A stretch of DNA of 64,000 nucleotides from Heliocidaris tuberculata. Taxonomy: Eukaryota > Echinodermata > Echinoidea > Camarodonta > Echinometridae. Where the stretch lies: positions 30,917,171-30,981,170 of the forward strand of contig CM046849.1 in assembly GCA_025618425.1 (NCBI GenBank), in the 5' to 3' direction. Shown here piece after piece: positions 10,950 through 22,270 of this stretch (the stretch's first letter is position 1; the number at the start of each line of letters is the position of its first letter). Below the pieces are notes generated by a model, which saw only the letters and a program-made list of their open reading frames with translations, did not search any database and had not been told where the DNA came from. The translations under genes were made by a program, and so were the position numbers.

Positions 10950-12261
10950 TACCGTAAAAACTGGGTGAATGGGAACAGTTTTGACACATTTTGCCTTGCA
11001 TCATTTTCATTCCGTGGCCAGTGGCAAATATTTTGGCGCCATGAAATGTCCATTCCTGTTACCTTTCTATTGACATATAAAAGAAATTCCATCAATATTA
11101 GATTTAATTTTTATATGGAATTTTGTGACTGTTCCTATTCACCCCAACATAGGAGTGAATAGGACAGAATGGAAAATTGTGAAATATTTATTTGCTTTAA
11201 ACTGTTACTTGTATACCAAGAAACTAAAACTTATTGTGGAAGTGGTTTAGATTAAATAGGTCTTTGAAAAGACAATGCTTTCAGAAGCATCGGAATACAG
11301 TCACAAATTTAAATGACAAAGGCATATCTCTGAAATAACTATACAGACTTCAAAAGAGTACCAGGTGTTAGTGCAACGGAAATTTGTTTTAATATTGTTT
11401 GCATCGTGGCTTTAGAGCTGCTTGCTTACAGAAATAATAGGGAAAACGGGTATCGCATATGTATAATATTTTGGGGAGTAAACAACTGTTGGGTCAATGG
11501 ATGGGGTGGGGTGAGAAGGAATCAGTAAACTATATTTTGAATATTGGTACTTTTCTTTCATTAACGTATGGCCCCCATGAGTATTTAATGGATAATCCTA
11601 TTCGAAACGTGAGTAGATTGTTTCAAGATTTATTTAATAACTTATTGAGTGAAATAATATTTGCAGAACTATGCGAGACAGGGTGTCGGGGTTCTTAAGG
11701 GCCTGGAAATGACTGTTCTAAGAATGCCAATGAGTTTTCAGGCTTATCTATCATTCATACCTCGATTTATATCTAAAATATCATTATTACTGTGTCTGTG
11801 GTACATGTGATAATTATGTGTATTTAGGTGCTTTAGGTATATTTGACACAAAGGTGTGGCATCAGGAAGTATAGATCATATCTGCTTTGTAGTCTTAAAT
11901 GAATCAGTTTTGCTCGATTTTGGACAGTAATTAACGCGACGTATAAAATACCAGCAATCAACGCTGTGAGGCGCGTACCATGCAGTAAAATCTGCGTTTG
12001 ACTCCGCACAGGTCTCATATAATGAGACTGATGAACTAGAAATACCCAGACTGATCGATAATGAACTTATAGGGGGATCTGCTCTTTGGAGGGAAAAACG
12101 CGGCACGTCAATTTAACCACCTACGTCTTATTATAGCGCGCACTATCAACTAAAATCCACCCGCAATATGAATCGAACGTTCCTAGCACCAAAGATACAC
12201 ACACTACTAGTATTATACATGCAAAGCACGGTCTTTCACGCAGTCATCCTAAAAGCATGCC

Positions 12262-14093
12262 CAGTGGCGTATCTACGGGGGGCAGAGGGGGCAAAAAAAA
12301 AAACGCAAAAGGGAGAAAGAAAAGGGGGAGAAATACAAGACAAAATGCATAAGAAATTGTGTTTTATAGGGTTTGAAATGCAAAAATTTTCTATGGCTCG
12401 GTCGCCTTGCTCCCTCGCATAATTATGTTCAAAATCTAGCTATTTCACCCCCTATTGGCGTTTGTAAAGTGTTGACCATTAATTGACTCTAGTTGCTTTG
12501 TTCCCCCCCCCCCCCCCCCACTGCATAAGGCAGGAGCTTGTTAAATTTTGCGCCCCCTGGTGGGATATAAGTGCATAACAAGCGCATAAGCGATATTGTG
12601 TCTCGCCCACTCGCGAAAATAAAATGAATGTACCCTAAGTGCATCTATCACCCAAGTTTGGTTGCCATTGCAGCAACATGTGCAGAGTTATGTGTCTTAA
12701 GAGAGTCTTGCAGGTAAACTTTAACATATGACCTCAAATGACCTTTGACCTTACCATGTGACCTCCGAAGGCACCATAACTTGAATGTACCCCAAGACCC
12801 AAGTGCACCTATCACCCAAGTTTGGTTGCCATTGCAGCAACATGTGCAGATTTATGTGTCATACGAGAGTCTTGCAGGTAAACTTTAACATATGACCTCA
12901 AATGACCTTTGACCTTATCACGTGACCTCTGATGGCACCATAACATGCAGGTCCCCTTAGTGCATCTACAACCCAAGTTTGGTTGAAATGTGAGTAACGG
13001 TTCCAAAGTTATCTGTCATAAGAGAGTCTTGCAGGTAAACTTTAACGTTTGACCTGAAATGACCTTTGACCTTACCATGTGACCTCCGAAGGCACCATAA
13101 CTTGAATGTACCCCAAGTGCACCTATCACCCAAGTTTGGTTGCCATTGCAGCAACATGTGCAGAGTTATGTGTCATACGAGAGTCTTGCAGGTAAACTTT
13201 AACATATGACCTCAAATGATCTTTGACCTTATCACGTGACCTCCGACGGCACCATAACATGCAGGTCCCCTTATTGCATCTACAACCCAAGTTTGGTTGA
13301 AAAGTGAAAGACGGTTCCAAAGTTATCTGTCATAAGAGAGTCTTGCAGGTAAACTTTAACGTATGAAAAGAGAGTCTTGCAGGTACTCTTTAATATATGA
13401 CCTCAAATGACCTTTGACGTCATCATGTGACCTCCGACAACGACCTCCGACATGAAGATATCCCTAGTGCTTCTATTACCCAAGTTTGGTGGCCATTGCA
13501 GCAACAGTTGCCAAGTTATGCGTCCTAAGAGAGTCTTGCAGGTAAACTGTAACATTTGTGACGGACGACGGACGGACGCCATTTGGATCCCTTAGTCTCG
13601 CCTTCACCTCCAGTGTGCGAGACAAAAAGCACTAGACTAAGTGTAGAACATTCGAAAGGAATCATAAATTTGCCGTGCAATTACCTTACTCAATTCCTCA
13701 AATACATGTATATTTCTTCAGGGTCTTCATTCATTTTGCGCCCCCAAAATAGGAATGTTCAACAAAAAAAAAAAATCTATTGCTAGGTCGCTGTATTCCC
13801 TCAGATTTTTTTTGTTTGTTTTGTTTTGTTTTTTTGTAAGGGTAAAATACATAAGAAATTTCAATTTGAGGGGTGAAAAGTAAAAAATAAATCTGCTGCT
13901 CGGTCGCGTTATACAATAACTCATCAAATTTGGGCTAACAACCCCGGGTTATGTGCATCAAAACTCTTTTTCACGTAGTGATATCATTTCTAAATTAAAA
14001 ACGCTCATTAATCTAAATTTGGGCATGGGGGTGGGGGGTGGGCGCAGATTTGATAGTTTGCCCTGGGCGCCAGAATACCTAGATACGCCACTG
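12262..14093. mobile_element. hAT-like non-autonomous element, copy A
   Basis: The ends CAGTGGCGTATCTACGGGG and CCTAGATACGCCACTG are inverted repeats. They are flanked by a perfect 8-bp direct duplication AGCATGCC at 12254-12261 and 14094-14101. CAGTGGCG-type ends with 8-bp duplications are typical of hAT elements. Interior parts (GCGCCCCC blocks, ATAAATTTGCC, AACAACCCCGGGTTATGTGC) match the copy at 25214-25982. No transposase is present. Unlike its relative, this copy carries a 150-bp-period minisatellite at about 12600-13560. Confidence 0.9.
12600..13560. repeat. Minisatellite inside hAT-like copy A
   Basis: About six tandem copies of a roughly 150-bp unit. Each contains GAGAGTCTTGCAGGTAAACT, a TGACCTCAAATGACCTTTGA block and CACCCAAGTTTGGTTGCCAT. 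Two sub-types alternate: one with CATTGCAGCAACATGTGC and one with AAATGTGAGTAACGGTTCC. The alternation suggests a higher-order dimer of about 305 bp. Overlapping open frames here come from the repeats and are not a gene. TGACCT/TGACCTTTGACC motifs resemble nuclear-receptor half sites, which may be chance. Confidence 0.85.
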
Positions 14094-14101
14094 AGCATGC
14101 C

Positions 14102-15420
14102 TTTCAATTTTGCTCAATAAAACTGACTTTCTGTTTGCAAATCGTCAAAATATGTACATGTGTCATGCGTGAGGTATTTTAATTCTAAGTTGGCAAAATA
14201 TCAGTTTGGTTCTTTGAGACCAAATCTTGCAACTCACCGATGAAAGTCTGAGTGGCGAGAAACATCAGGCCTCCAGCGAATGTAATAAATCTCAACGTGA
14301 GGTGGGAAAAGTAACATTTTAAAATGAAAGGAGTTTTTGGACAAAAAATGACGGATTTTTTTTTCAATCAATCGAAATGAATTTGATATGTAATTAAAGC
14401 TGAAAAATTGGCGTGTGTTCTCTAAGTGGTATTAAATTTTTAGCTCATGTTCTCGCGTACGACGAATGGAAAAAGCGCCAGGGAGGGGTGAAAAAGCAAA
14501 TTTCTTCGAAATTATGCTTACACTTTCTTCCAGATGTCTTTAGAAATCTTTTCAAAGACGGAATTAATTATTTTCGAATATAATCAAAAAAGTTACATAA
14601 TTGAAAAGAAGAAATATCAGATATTTTAAAGATGTTGGTATATGTTGGTGTCGAGAAAAAAAATTTTCCCCAGCCCTCCAAAATTCACTCGGGGGGTGGT
14701 GTTATGGGGGCCCAGTGTTCATCCATAAATCTGTGACAAGCAAATAACAAAAAACAGAAAACAAAAACAAACAAAAATGGTTTTTGGTTCTAAAAGGGGG
14801 ACACAATCACAAAAAGGGAGGGTACAATGCATACTTTTCTTCCAAAGGGGGGGGGGGGGCACGGGCCGGATGTGCCCCCCCCCCAAAAAAAAAAAAAAAA
14901 AAAATCCGTCACTGCTAAACCTATCAAACCCGGCCCAAGTATGATTTCTCTGATTTCCTCCCCAAACGGGCGTTAAAAATCTCTTTCTTCAGTACGGACG
15001 GGTGATCTCTTAGCTGTCCCATGAAATTTATATGGTTCCTATTCACCCCGGTTATTCAGGAAAAAATAAATAAAATAATAAAAAATGAAAAAGAAAATTA
15101 TATGCAACACCATATTTGTGAGGTCTTCATGCAAAATCTGATGATTTACTTCAGTAGGTCTGAAGATAGAAGGAAAGTTTTGACCACATATCAATTTTAA
15201 ACATATTTCAAGACATCATATTATATTCCACACTGGGGTAAATATTAATTGATTGCCATCATGTTATTCATGATTGGACGGCTAGAGGTGTATGTTTTCC
15301 ACGTTTTGTTCCTATTCACCCCTGTGTTCCCATGCACCCCGTTTTACGGTAGGCCTACATGGATCATTACTTTTTTTTAAAGGGACTGTTAGAATTGCCA
15401 CATCCGGCTTTCACACTTAC
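14102..15420. other. Intron/element sequence without gene
   Basis: No gene is supported. Contains poly(G)/poly(C)/poly(A) tracts at 14847-14905. One minus-strand frame (14231-14330) ends in a perfect GTGAGT donor but lacks a start or acceptor and lies inside the TIR-bounded element. The 70 bases after 15351 lead to the exon at 15421. Confidence 0.4.
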
Positions 15421-15482
15421 TTTTGGCTCGTTTAGTCACTGTTACAAAGTTGGCTCCTTGCGCGGGAATGGGCTGCTTTTGC
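15421..15482 (-). CDS. Probable upstream NXPE exon (62 nt)
   Basis: Minus-strand sequence with a strong acceptor (ATATTTTTTCCAG) ending at 15483 and a perfect GTAAGTG donor starting at 15420. In the one open frame it codes QKQPIPAQGANFVTVTKRAK. The exon ends with one base of a codon, and the terminal NXPE exon at 10628 starts with two, so the reading frame joins without a break. Other frames contain a stop. The short length prevents a family match on its own. Splice sites, frame and position support it. Confidence 0.5.
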
Positions 15483-16222
15483 CTGGAAAAAATATTTTAA
15501 AAAGTACCAAAATATACAAAATATTGCTTTAAGTGTACAAAAAGAAAAAGAAAAATAAAAGCCAAAATAACAGACTCCATCCTGCAGGGTCCGTATGCAT
15601 AGGCCTATTTCTCGAATAACTATGACAACTAGAAATTACATAGTATTGAAGGCACATCTGTAAGCAAGAAAGGTTCTAGACAAACATGTTTAGGTAACAG
15701 CAAAAAGAAGAACAAGAAGAAATAAACTGCAATTTCATTAAAAATATTGTTTAAATACACTGATACTTAAATCGATGTAAAAGATCTTTTAAACTCTCGA
15801 TATGCTCAATATTCTACTTGCGGGATAAAATAGAAGACCTTTAAAGTGATTTAGACCTGGCAGTCAAGAGGGCGCTGTTGGATGGTGTGATACTCGCCGC
15901 CATCTTCATTACAAAGACTGACGACGTAAGTCGCATGCAGCTGTCAATCAGTGTGTGCGCTTGCTGTGTATATGTACCGTACCGGTATACAGCTTATCGA
16001 TATATTGGGATATGTATACGGCTTTTTACGATAATACGAGATTCGCTGTTTTGTAAATGTGTTTTTGTGGACATTTCATACTTCGCCGAATAAGTAGATC
16101 TAGCTGAAGTGTATGACATGAATCTCGAAACTACAGACGAGAGCTATTTGGCGAATAATATGTCGGCAGATTTACTCTAGACCTATACTTTACTTTAAAA
16201 TACTAGCATGCAAATGATAGTG
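15483..16222. other. Non-coding stretch
   Basis: No gene or repeat recognised with confidence. Any further NXPE exons would lie at or beyond this position on the minus strand. Confidence 0.4.
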
Positions 16223-16226
16223 ATGT

Positions 16227-17605
16227 TTTAGGAAAAATTTGGGAATGATGTAATTTGAGGATGGTGAAAATGAAACTGAGAAGATTAAGACTACGGTTAA
16301 AACTTACGTTAGGCTACGATTTTGACGCCGACAATAAATTAAAATACCATAACAAAAGAAATTCCCTTTTCCCTTTTTATTATAAGAATTTAGCTCTGTA
16401 TCTTGACAACGCAGTATCAGTGACAATGATAATATAATAGATCTATTGCACAAATGAAATACAAGATCGATAAATGCATTGACATGTCAATAGATTTAAC
16501 TTTTGCATAGAAATGAATAAAATGATTACAAGACAGAATTAAAAGTCCGTGCAAAATTGCTGCTGTTAATTTAGAGTTCAGAGTTCGATTAAAGTTCAAA
16601 GTCTAAAAATGGCTGGCTGTAAGTAACTTACGCGAGAAGGCGTTAGCTAGCTCATGTAGACTGTGCTGAGTTGAAGTGCTAAGGGCGCTCGACGACGGAG
16701 GTCGGAGACAAAGGGGCTCTACGAGATGTCGCTCGGAGACTTGATGTGAAGACCGCTGATTCGGGACTAAAAAGTCGCAGGTCCACGATGGATGAAATAG
16801 ATGCAGGTCCGCGGGACGGTGAGTTGTCCGAAGATGGACCGAGAGATGAAATGTTCTGAGTTCGAGAGCCAGTGAGTCGGGGCTCGAAATTGAAGAAGAA
16901 AAGCATGATCGAGTTCAGATGAGGACATGGCGAAGCAGTGAGTCGTTCGCCGTCGATGAAGAACAAATCATGCTGATGATGAGGAACTTATAACTAGCTA
17001 CGGCCACCGGAACGGATCAGTCTAGAAGGTAGACTGAGAGAGACTACTGCCGAAGGTAAACCACAACCAGAGAAGCTTGCAGAGATGAAGTGAGAAGAAA
17101 GTTGAAGACTCGATCGGAGATGAGAAGAAAGTTGGAGACTCGACCACATGATGGACGGGAGAATGATGCCTCGACCGTGATTAGCGAGTGAGAGTTGTTG
17201 AATTGACTCGACCCAAGACGAGATGGGAGATGTTGCCTCGACCGTGTAATGAAGGGGAGTCAAGCCAAAATCCAGCTGCAAAACGCGCGATGAAAAAGGC
17301 GCACCGGCGAGAGCGAAATCCAACAGCGATTGGTTGACCGCGGTGAAATAAGGAGATCGACGATTGGCCCGCGATCGCGTAAAATTGGACGCGATATAAA
17401 CGGATTAATGATTGGTCAAAATTAAAATAACGACAAGAAAAATATGAATAAACATAGCTTGTCTAGACATGACGTAATGGAAAATTACGGTAGATTGAAA
17501 AACAAGTTCAAACCGGTTATACAAATCTGAAAACTGAACTTGCATGAAAACAAAATGGTAGCCATTTTGGATATTTTTGTGAAATACAAAACGTAAGTCG
17601 CTACA
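16227..17605 (-). repeat. 3' LTR
   Basis: Downstream LTR of the minus-strand element, next to the polypurine tract at 17606-17618. Open frames inside it (60-109 codons, duplicated exactly in the other LTR) are not considered genes. Confidence 0.9.
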
Positions 17606-17845
17606 AATATTCCCCCCTTAGAATCGAGGTTGTATAAATTACAAGCGAAGAGGCGATACAAAAGCACAAAAATATCAGCAATCAATTAATATCTGCATGC
17701 GTAGATTTACAATTAGAACATAGATTTACACATTAGAATTTTGTAATATCCGACAATCCGTTGTCAAGAATTTTAAAAAAACCGAGTAGGTCTAGACTCT
17801 AGATCTACAGAGCCGTCGGCAATTCGATCACGTCGGGGTCACCAA
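17606..17845 (-). other. Residual internal region with PPT and PBS
   Basis: 240 bp between the LTRs. On the minus strand it begins with the primer-binding site (17845 downward, TGGTGACCCCGACG) and ends with the purine tract AAGGGGGGAATAT at 17618-17606. Neither gag nor pol fits in this space. Confidence 0.88.
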
Positions 17846-19224
17846 TTTAGGAAAAATTTGGGAATGATGTAATTTGAGGATGGTGAAAATGAAACTGAGA
17901 AGATTAAGACTACGGTTAAAACTTACGTTAGGCTACGATTTTGACGCCGACAATAAATTAAAATACCATAACAAAAGAAATTCCCTTTTCCCTTTTTATT
18001 ATAAGAATTTAGCTCTGTATCTTGACAACGCAGTGTCAGTGACAATGATAATATAATAGATCTATTGCACAAATGAAATACAAGATCGATAAATGCATTG
18101 ACATGTCAATAGATTTAACTTTTGCATAGAAATGAATAAAATGATTACAAGACAGAATTAAAAGTCCGTGCAAAATTGCTGCTGTTAATTTAGAGTTCAG
18201 AGTTCGATTAAAGTTCAAAGTCTAAAAATGGCTGGCTGTAAGTAACTTACGCGAGAAGGCGTTAGCTAGCTCATGTAGACTGTGCTGAGTTGAAGTGCTA
18301 AGGGCGCTCGACGACGGAGGTCGGAGACAAAGGGGCTCTACGAGATGTCGCTCGGAGACTTGATGTGAAGACCGCTGATTCGGGACTAAAAAGTCGCAGG
18401 TCCACGATGGATGAAATAGATGCAGGTCCGCGGGACGGTGAGTTGTCCGAAGATGGACCGAGAGATGAAATGTTCTGAGTTCGAGAGCCGGTGAGTCGGG
18501 GCTCGAAATTGAAGAAGAAAAGCATGATCGAGTTCAGATGAGGACATGGCGAAGCAGTGAGTCGTTCGCCGTTGATGAAGAACAAATCATGCTGATGATG
18601 AGGAACTTATAACTAGCTACGGCCACCGGAACGGATCAGTCTAGAAGGTAGACTGAGAGAGACTACTGCCGAAGGTAAACCACAACCAGAGAAGCTTGCA
18701 GAGATGAAGTGAGAAGAAAGTTGAAGACTCGATCGGAGATGAGAAGAAAGTTGGAGACTCGACCACATGATGGACGGGAGAATGATGCCTCGACCGTGAT
18801 TAGCGAGTGAGAGTTGTTGAATTGACTCGACCCAAGACGAGATGGGAGATGTTGCCTCGACCGTGTAATGAAGGGGAGTCAAGCCAAAATCCAGCTGCAA
18901 AACGCGCGATGAAAAAGGCGCACCGGCGAGAGCGAAATCCAACGGCGATTGGTTGACCGCGGTGAAATAAGGAGATCGACGATTGGCCCGCGATCGCGTA
19001 AAATTGGACGCGATATAAACGGATTAATGATTGGTCAAAACTAAAATAACGACAAGAAAAATATGAATAAACATAGCGTGTCTAGACATGACGTAATGGA
19101 AAATTACGGTAGATTGAAAAACAAGTTCAAACCGGTTATACAAATCTGAAAACTGAACTTGCATGAAAACAAAATGGTAGCCATTTTGGATATTTTTGTG
19201 AAATACAAAACGTAAGTCGCTACA
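17846..19224 (-). repeat. 5' LTR
   Basis: Upstream LTR of the minus-strand element, adjacent to the primer-binding site. It differs from the other LTR at a handful of sites, for example near 18034, 18489, 18573 and 18943. Confidence 0.9.
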
Positions 19225-19499
19225 ATGTAGTCTAGGCCTAGTATAGTCAAGGATTGTAATTCCGAACAGATTTATTACCGAACGTGTACAGTTAAGCGCC
19301 TAAAATGGGTTTTCATACGCGTGGGATTACGCGTATGAAAACCACACTATTGAAACAAAGGTTGTGTCTTTTTCCCATAGGTTTCACACGTTCGGAAATA
19401 CAGTATCTTTTTCAAGGGACCAAAACGCTGCGTCGTTGAGAAGGGGTTCACTCGGAAGGGATTATCGTATTAAATCTACGTTGTCTTTTTAAAATTCCA
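19225..19499. other. Non-coding, with a perfect 15-bp hairpin
   Basis: GGTTTTCATACGCGT at 19308-19322 is followed after 6 bases by its exact reverse complement at 19329-19343. This gives a stable cruciform or hairpin. Related TTCCGAAC/GTTCGGAA text lies on either side (19260, 19390), suggesting a longer decayed foldback. Confidence 0.6.
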
Positions 19500-20006
19500 T
19501 CAACTTCTTTTTCTGTAGGACTTTGAGCATTCATTATCTAAGTTTGACAGATATTCGTTTGATATTTTATTTGCTAGCGTTGATTTTCTGAAAAGTGTTC
19601 GGACACTGGATCCACCACCATAATAGTAGTAGTACGGTAGTACATACCCAAGGATTTTGAATGGAGTCAGTCGAGGCATTGGTCTGAAATCAACATGATT
19701 GAGGCGAAGGGGCAACGGCGGTGCCGGAGGTGCCTGATCTTCGACGCGCTCAGGTGAAACTGAGAGAGCATCGGAGACTACACGTACACCTCCCGTCCCG
19801 TTCCCGGCGCTCTCGGCTTGACATTTCCGGTCACTACAATACTGTGCATGCATATCAAGAAGGTGCTGGGCAAAACAGTCTTCGCCTCGACGACTCGTGA
19901 AACTGCTTCGTAAAAAGTTCGCCTTTTGGCGCTTCCACTCGTGATGGGCCTCTTTGAGGGAAACTCTTATGAGCCCTGTCTTTTTCCTGATTTCCTTTTC
20001 CTCCAT
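19500..20006 (-). CDS. Hypothetical protein, 168 aa
   Basis: An uninterrupted minus-strand frame from ATG at 20006 to a stop at 19500, with mixed codon use and GC content higher than its surroundings. Residues 1-62 are charged and helical with VSLKEAHHEWKR, then DCFAQHLLDMHAQYCSDRKC. This resembles the short W..LK..+..LL.lH module seen in various uncharacterised invertebrate DNA-binding genes; the resemblance is weak. A proline-rich middle (APPAPPLP) and a YYYYYGGGS run follow. The frame is open 24 bases upstream to a possible TTCTAG acceptor, so it might be a later exon. No family was identified with confidence. Confidence 0.4.
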   Translation of the reverse strand: MEEKEIRKKTGLIRVSLKEAHHEWKRQKANFLRSSFTSRRGEDCFAQHLLDMHAQYCSDRKCQAESAGNGTGGVRVVSDALSVSPERVEDQAPPAPPLPLRLNHVDFRPMPRLTPFKILGYVLPYYYYYGGGSSVRTLFRKSTLANKISNEYLSNLDNECSKSYRKRS

Positions 20007-20531
20007 TCGTAAGTCAGAAAAGAAGTAATCTAGAATAGAATGATTCCGTGAACCAGCTACAATGCATGCATGGCCGTAGAGAATCCGATGAAATGTACGC
20101 GTATATTATATTGCATGCATAATTATCATGAAGGCGGAACCGGCCGGCCGGCCAGGAACAGCAGCCGAATCAAGAGCCGAACTGTAATGGACATTATTTC
20201 GGCACACGTATCATGAGAATCGGCATTATTCGGGCATTCTGGACATGGCATCTGCGTAAGCGTCGAATGATATTAGTGTCAATTGGGTAACTTGCACAGC
20301 GCATGCATTTTGAAAGCGCTCTCTTGAATGTCAGGTCTAAATAGCTTTAAAGTATGGGCGTGCATCTGGTTATATTTCAATTTCAGTCAACGAAACCGGA
20401 CGAGCTGCATCTGTTTCCTTTTCCTTGCTTTGTTCGTTTCTTTCTTTCTTTTATGGGAGGAGGAGGTTGTCCCAACTTCCCAAGTACCCAAACTGTACAT
20501 AGGCCTGACAGTCCATTGTGAATACTCTTAC

Positions 20532-20704
20532 CGTGTGAATAATTTCTGCTCGGCCTTCGTCACGGCAGCAGCGATGAGAGTTGAAGCGTATTTCTTGTTG
20601 GCGCATGTCCATGTAAAGTCTGAGCACTTCAACTTGGTCTTGGTTGGCACGGTACAGAACCACGGGGCTTCTATGGCATGTCTCGTTAGGTCACAGGTGG
20701 TTAC
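20532..20704 (-). CDS. Possible coding exon, unrecognised
   Basis: A minus-strand segment with a pyrimidine-rich acceptor (TTTTCTCCTATTCACCAAACAG) and a GTAAGA donor. The frame VTTCDLTRHAIEAPWFCTVP is open throughout and rich in Cys. A second frame (ending QEIRFNSHRCC...EIIHT) is also open over most of it, so the true frame is uncertain. Neither phase joins cleanly to the 19500-20006 frame through the acceptor there. It could be an exon of another gene, or chance. Confidence 0.25.
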
Positions 20705-20755
20705 CTGTTTGGTGAATAGGAGAAAACGGCGATCCAACATGAAGTATTCTCTGGC

Positions 20756-20836
20756 AATGATGATGATGATGATGATGACAACAACAACAACAATCATCAT
20801 CATCATCATCATCATAATCATAATAATAATAACTAA
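20756..20836. repeat. Compound trinucleotide microsatellite
   Basis: Successive (ATG)n, (ACA)n, (ATC)n and (AAT)n tracts. Confidence 0.95.
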
Positions 20837-20839
20837 AAA

Positions 20840-22134
20840 TGTAATTCGTCGTTGAAGACGAACTAGGTGGTCTGTCATGACAAAATGATAATGTGAAAGA
20901 TGACTCTCATAGGATGATGACATAGATAATGATGATTATATTCACAATTGTGATGATTTCAAACTTGCCATTTTATCTTCAATTCCCCTATTACCTATTT
21001 AAATGAATGGAAGTTTATGTTTTTGTTGTAGCATGCCAAAGGGCAGACTTTTTGGTTCATGGTAAGGGCAAGTTATTATTATAACCATAACACCAGGATG
21101 GAATGACAGATAAAATTTTGATGAATCGTAATTTTGGAAAGAATAATTCATTTAGAGAAAGAAAAAAGGGAGTCAATACTAAAAGAGAGACGGCTATCAA
21201 AGACGAAAATTGTTTGTTGTACAATCAGTAATGATCCTGTTGCATATCACTATTCTAATTCTGTTGATACCTTCTTTTATACCACTGTTGATTTTAACTG
21301 TGACTCCATGTGCCAACACATTTCAAAGTATATAATATAATGAATTATGCCATTGATCTATTCAGTATTGGTCACTAATATACGATTTGATGTTTAACAC
21401 TGTAGGAAACAGTCATTAGAGCATAAGACAATGTTTCATAATTATCGTATAAGGGCGTATAAAATAAGATATGAATTAAAGCCTATATTTGCTATAATTA
21501 TATATTTTTCTGCATTATTTTTTCATGAAAGTCATTTCTAATAATTCTATGCAAACAATGGAAATTTCTATCCCTACTGAACTTAAGAGCATTTTCTTTA
21601 AAAAAAAAAAATTAAAAACCATAAATTTGACGAAAATCAGCATTCTAAAAATACATGAAAAGTAACTTTAGACCAATTTTTAAATTTGGAAAGGTTTTAT
21701 AGTTTTAGTCATGACATTATCTTTCTAAAAATGTAGGTTTTCAAAAATCCTCACAAAATTTCCAAAAAGGCTATTTTTTTTGACCACTTGACAACGGACT
21801 AGTACGTGACATGCGTGACGGAAAAAATGGGTTTAAAGATAAAAATTTGTCTTCATTGCAATCGGACAAAATTTGATATTAGTTATTGGAGATAAATAGT
21901 TGTATGGGTACCGGAATAGTAGGCCTATATTATAGGAAAAGATTAACCAGCGAACATAAATGATATCTATAATGTCTGTTTAGAAATGTGTTGAGTATTT
22001 CCATGATTCTTATGTGCATGTTATGTATCAATTTGTAAAGATACTGAACAAAATAAACCGGTATTTTCAGATGGATTCAATATTATTAAGTTGCACAAAG
22101 GGAATGCAATGTGTAGTCCAGATTTTCATTTTAC
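20840..22134. other. Non-coding, AT-rich
   Basis: No gene, tRNA or clear repeat is seen in about 1.3 kb of AT-rich sequence. Small open frames lack splice context or a recognisable product. Confidence 0.45.
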
Positions 22135-22135
22135 A

Positions 22136-22177
<42 letters not shown>

Positions 22178-22270
22178 CCGTTCTTGTATAGCGCATATCA
22201 CATTATGATATAACGACCCTATGCGCTTCCAAAGGGTTTGAATATTATTACCCTGGCATTATCCACGAAC
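22135..22270 (-). mobile_element. SINE/LINE 3' end with (AAT)n tail
   Basis: An AAT microsatellite (22136-22175) is followed by CGTTCTTGTATAGCGCATAT and ATGCGCTTCCAAAGGG. This layout of a trinucleotide tail attached to a short GC-containing body is that of a retroposon 3' end in reverse orientation. Confidence 0.4.

Larger units (their letters stand above)
10950..15351. mobile_element. 4.4-kb TIR-bounded element in the NXPE intron
   Basis: The left end TACCGTAAAAACTGGGTGAA and the right end (minus strand) TACCGTAAAACGGGGTGCAT are imperfect inverted repeats of about 27 bp, both continuing into GGGAACA. Internal fragments such as TTCCTATTCACCCC recur at 11133, 15033 and 15308. No transposase is visible. 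A hAT-like element at 12262-14093 sits inside it. The whole lies between the two proposed NXPE exons. It could be one large non-autonomous element, or two related short elements flanking unrelated DNA. Confidence 0.5.
16227..19224 (-). mobile_element. LTR retrotransposon deletion derivative (recent)
   Basis: Two direct repeats of 1379 bp at a constant offset of 1619 (16227-17605 and 17846-19224) flank only 240 bp. Read on the minus strand, the LTR starts TGTAGCGACTTACG. The segment right after the upstream LTR is TTGGTGACCCCGACGTGATC, a typical tRNA primer-binding site, and AAGGGGGGAATAT right before the other LTR is a polypurine tract. A 4-bp duplication ATGT (plus strand, 16223-16226 and 19225-19228) flanks the whole. 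gag and pol are absent. I counted about six differences between the LTRs, so the insertion is young. PBS type suggests a Ty3/gypsy or BEL/Pao parent. Confidence 0.93.

Noticed and set aside
12812..13320. Repeated cysteine-containing frames of about 64 codons
   Set aside because: Direct translation of the 150-bp minisatellite; no start context, no family.
14231..14367. Minus-strand frame ending in a perfect GTGAGT donor, with a hydrophobic stretch that could be an NXPE signal anchor
   Set aside because: No ATG start or acceptor in frame apart from a late internal ATG, and it lies within the TIR-bounded element; phase fits the NXPE exon but the exon at 15421 is better supported.
16255..18942. 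Pairs of identical 60-109-codon frames
   Set aside because: They lie inside the two LTRs of the retrotransposon; LTRs do not usually code and the peptides look random.
20328..20855. Plus-strand 175-codon frame with hydrophobic segment
   Set aside because: Ends in polyMet/Thr/Ile from the microsatellite and overlaps a better splice-bounded minus-strand candidate; no recognisable product.
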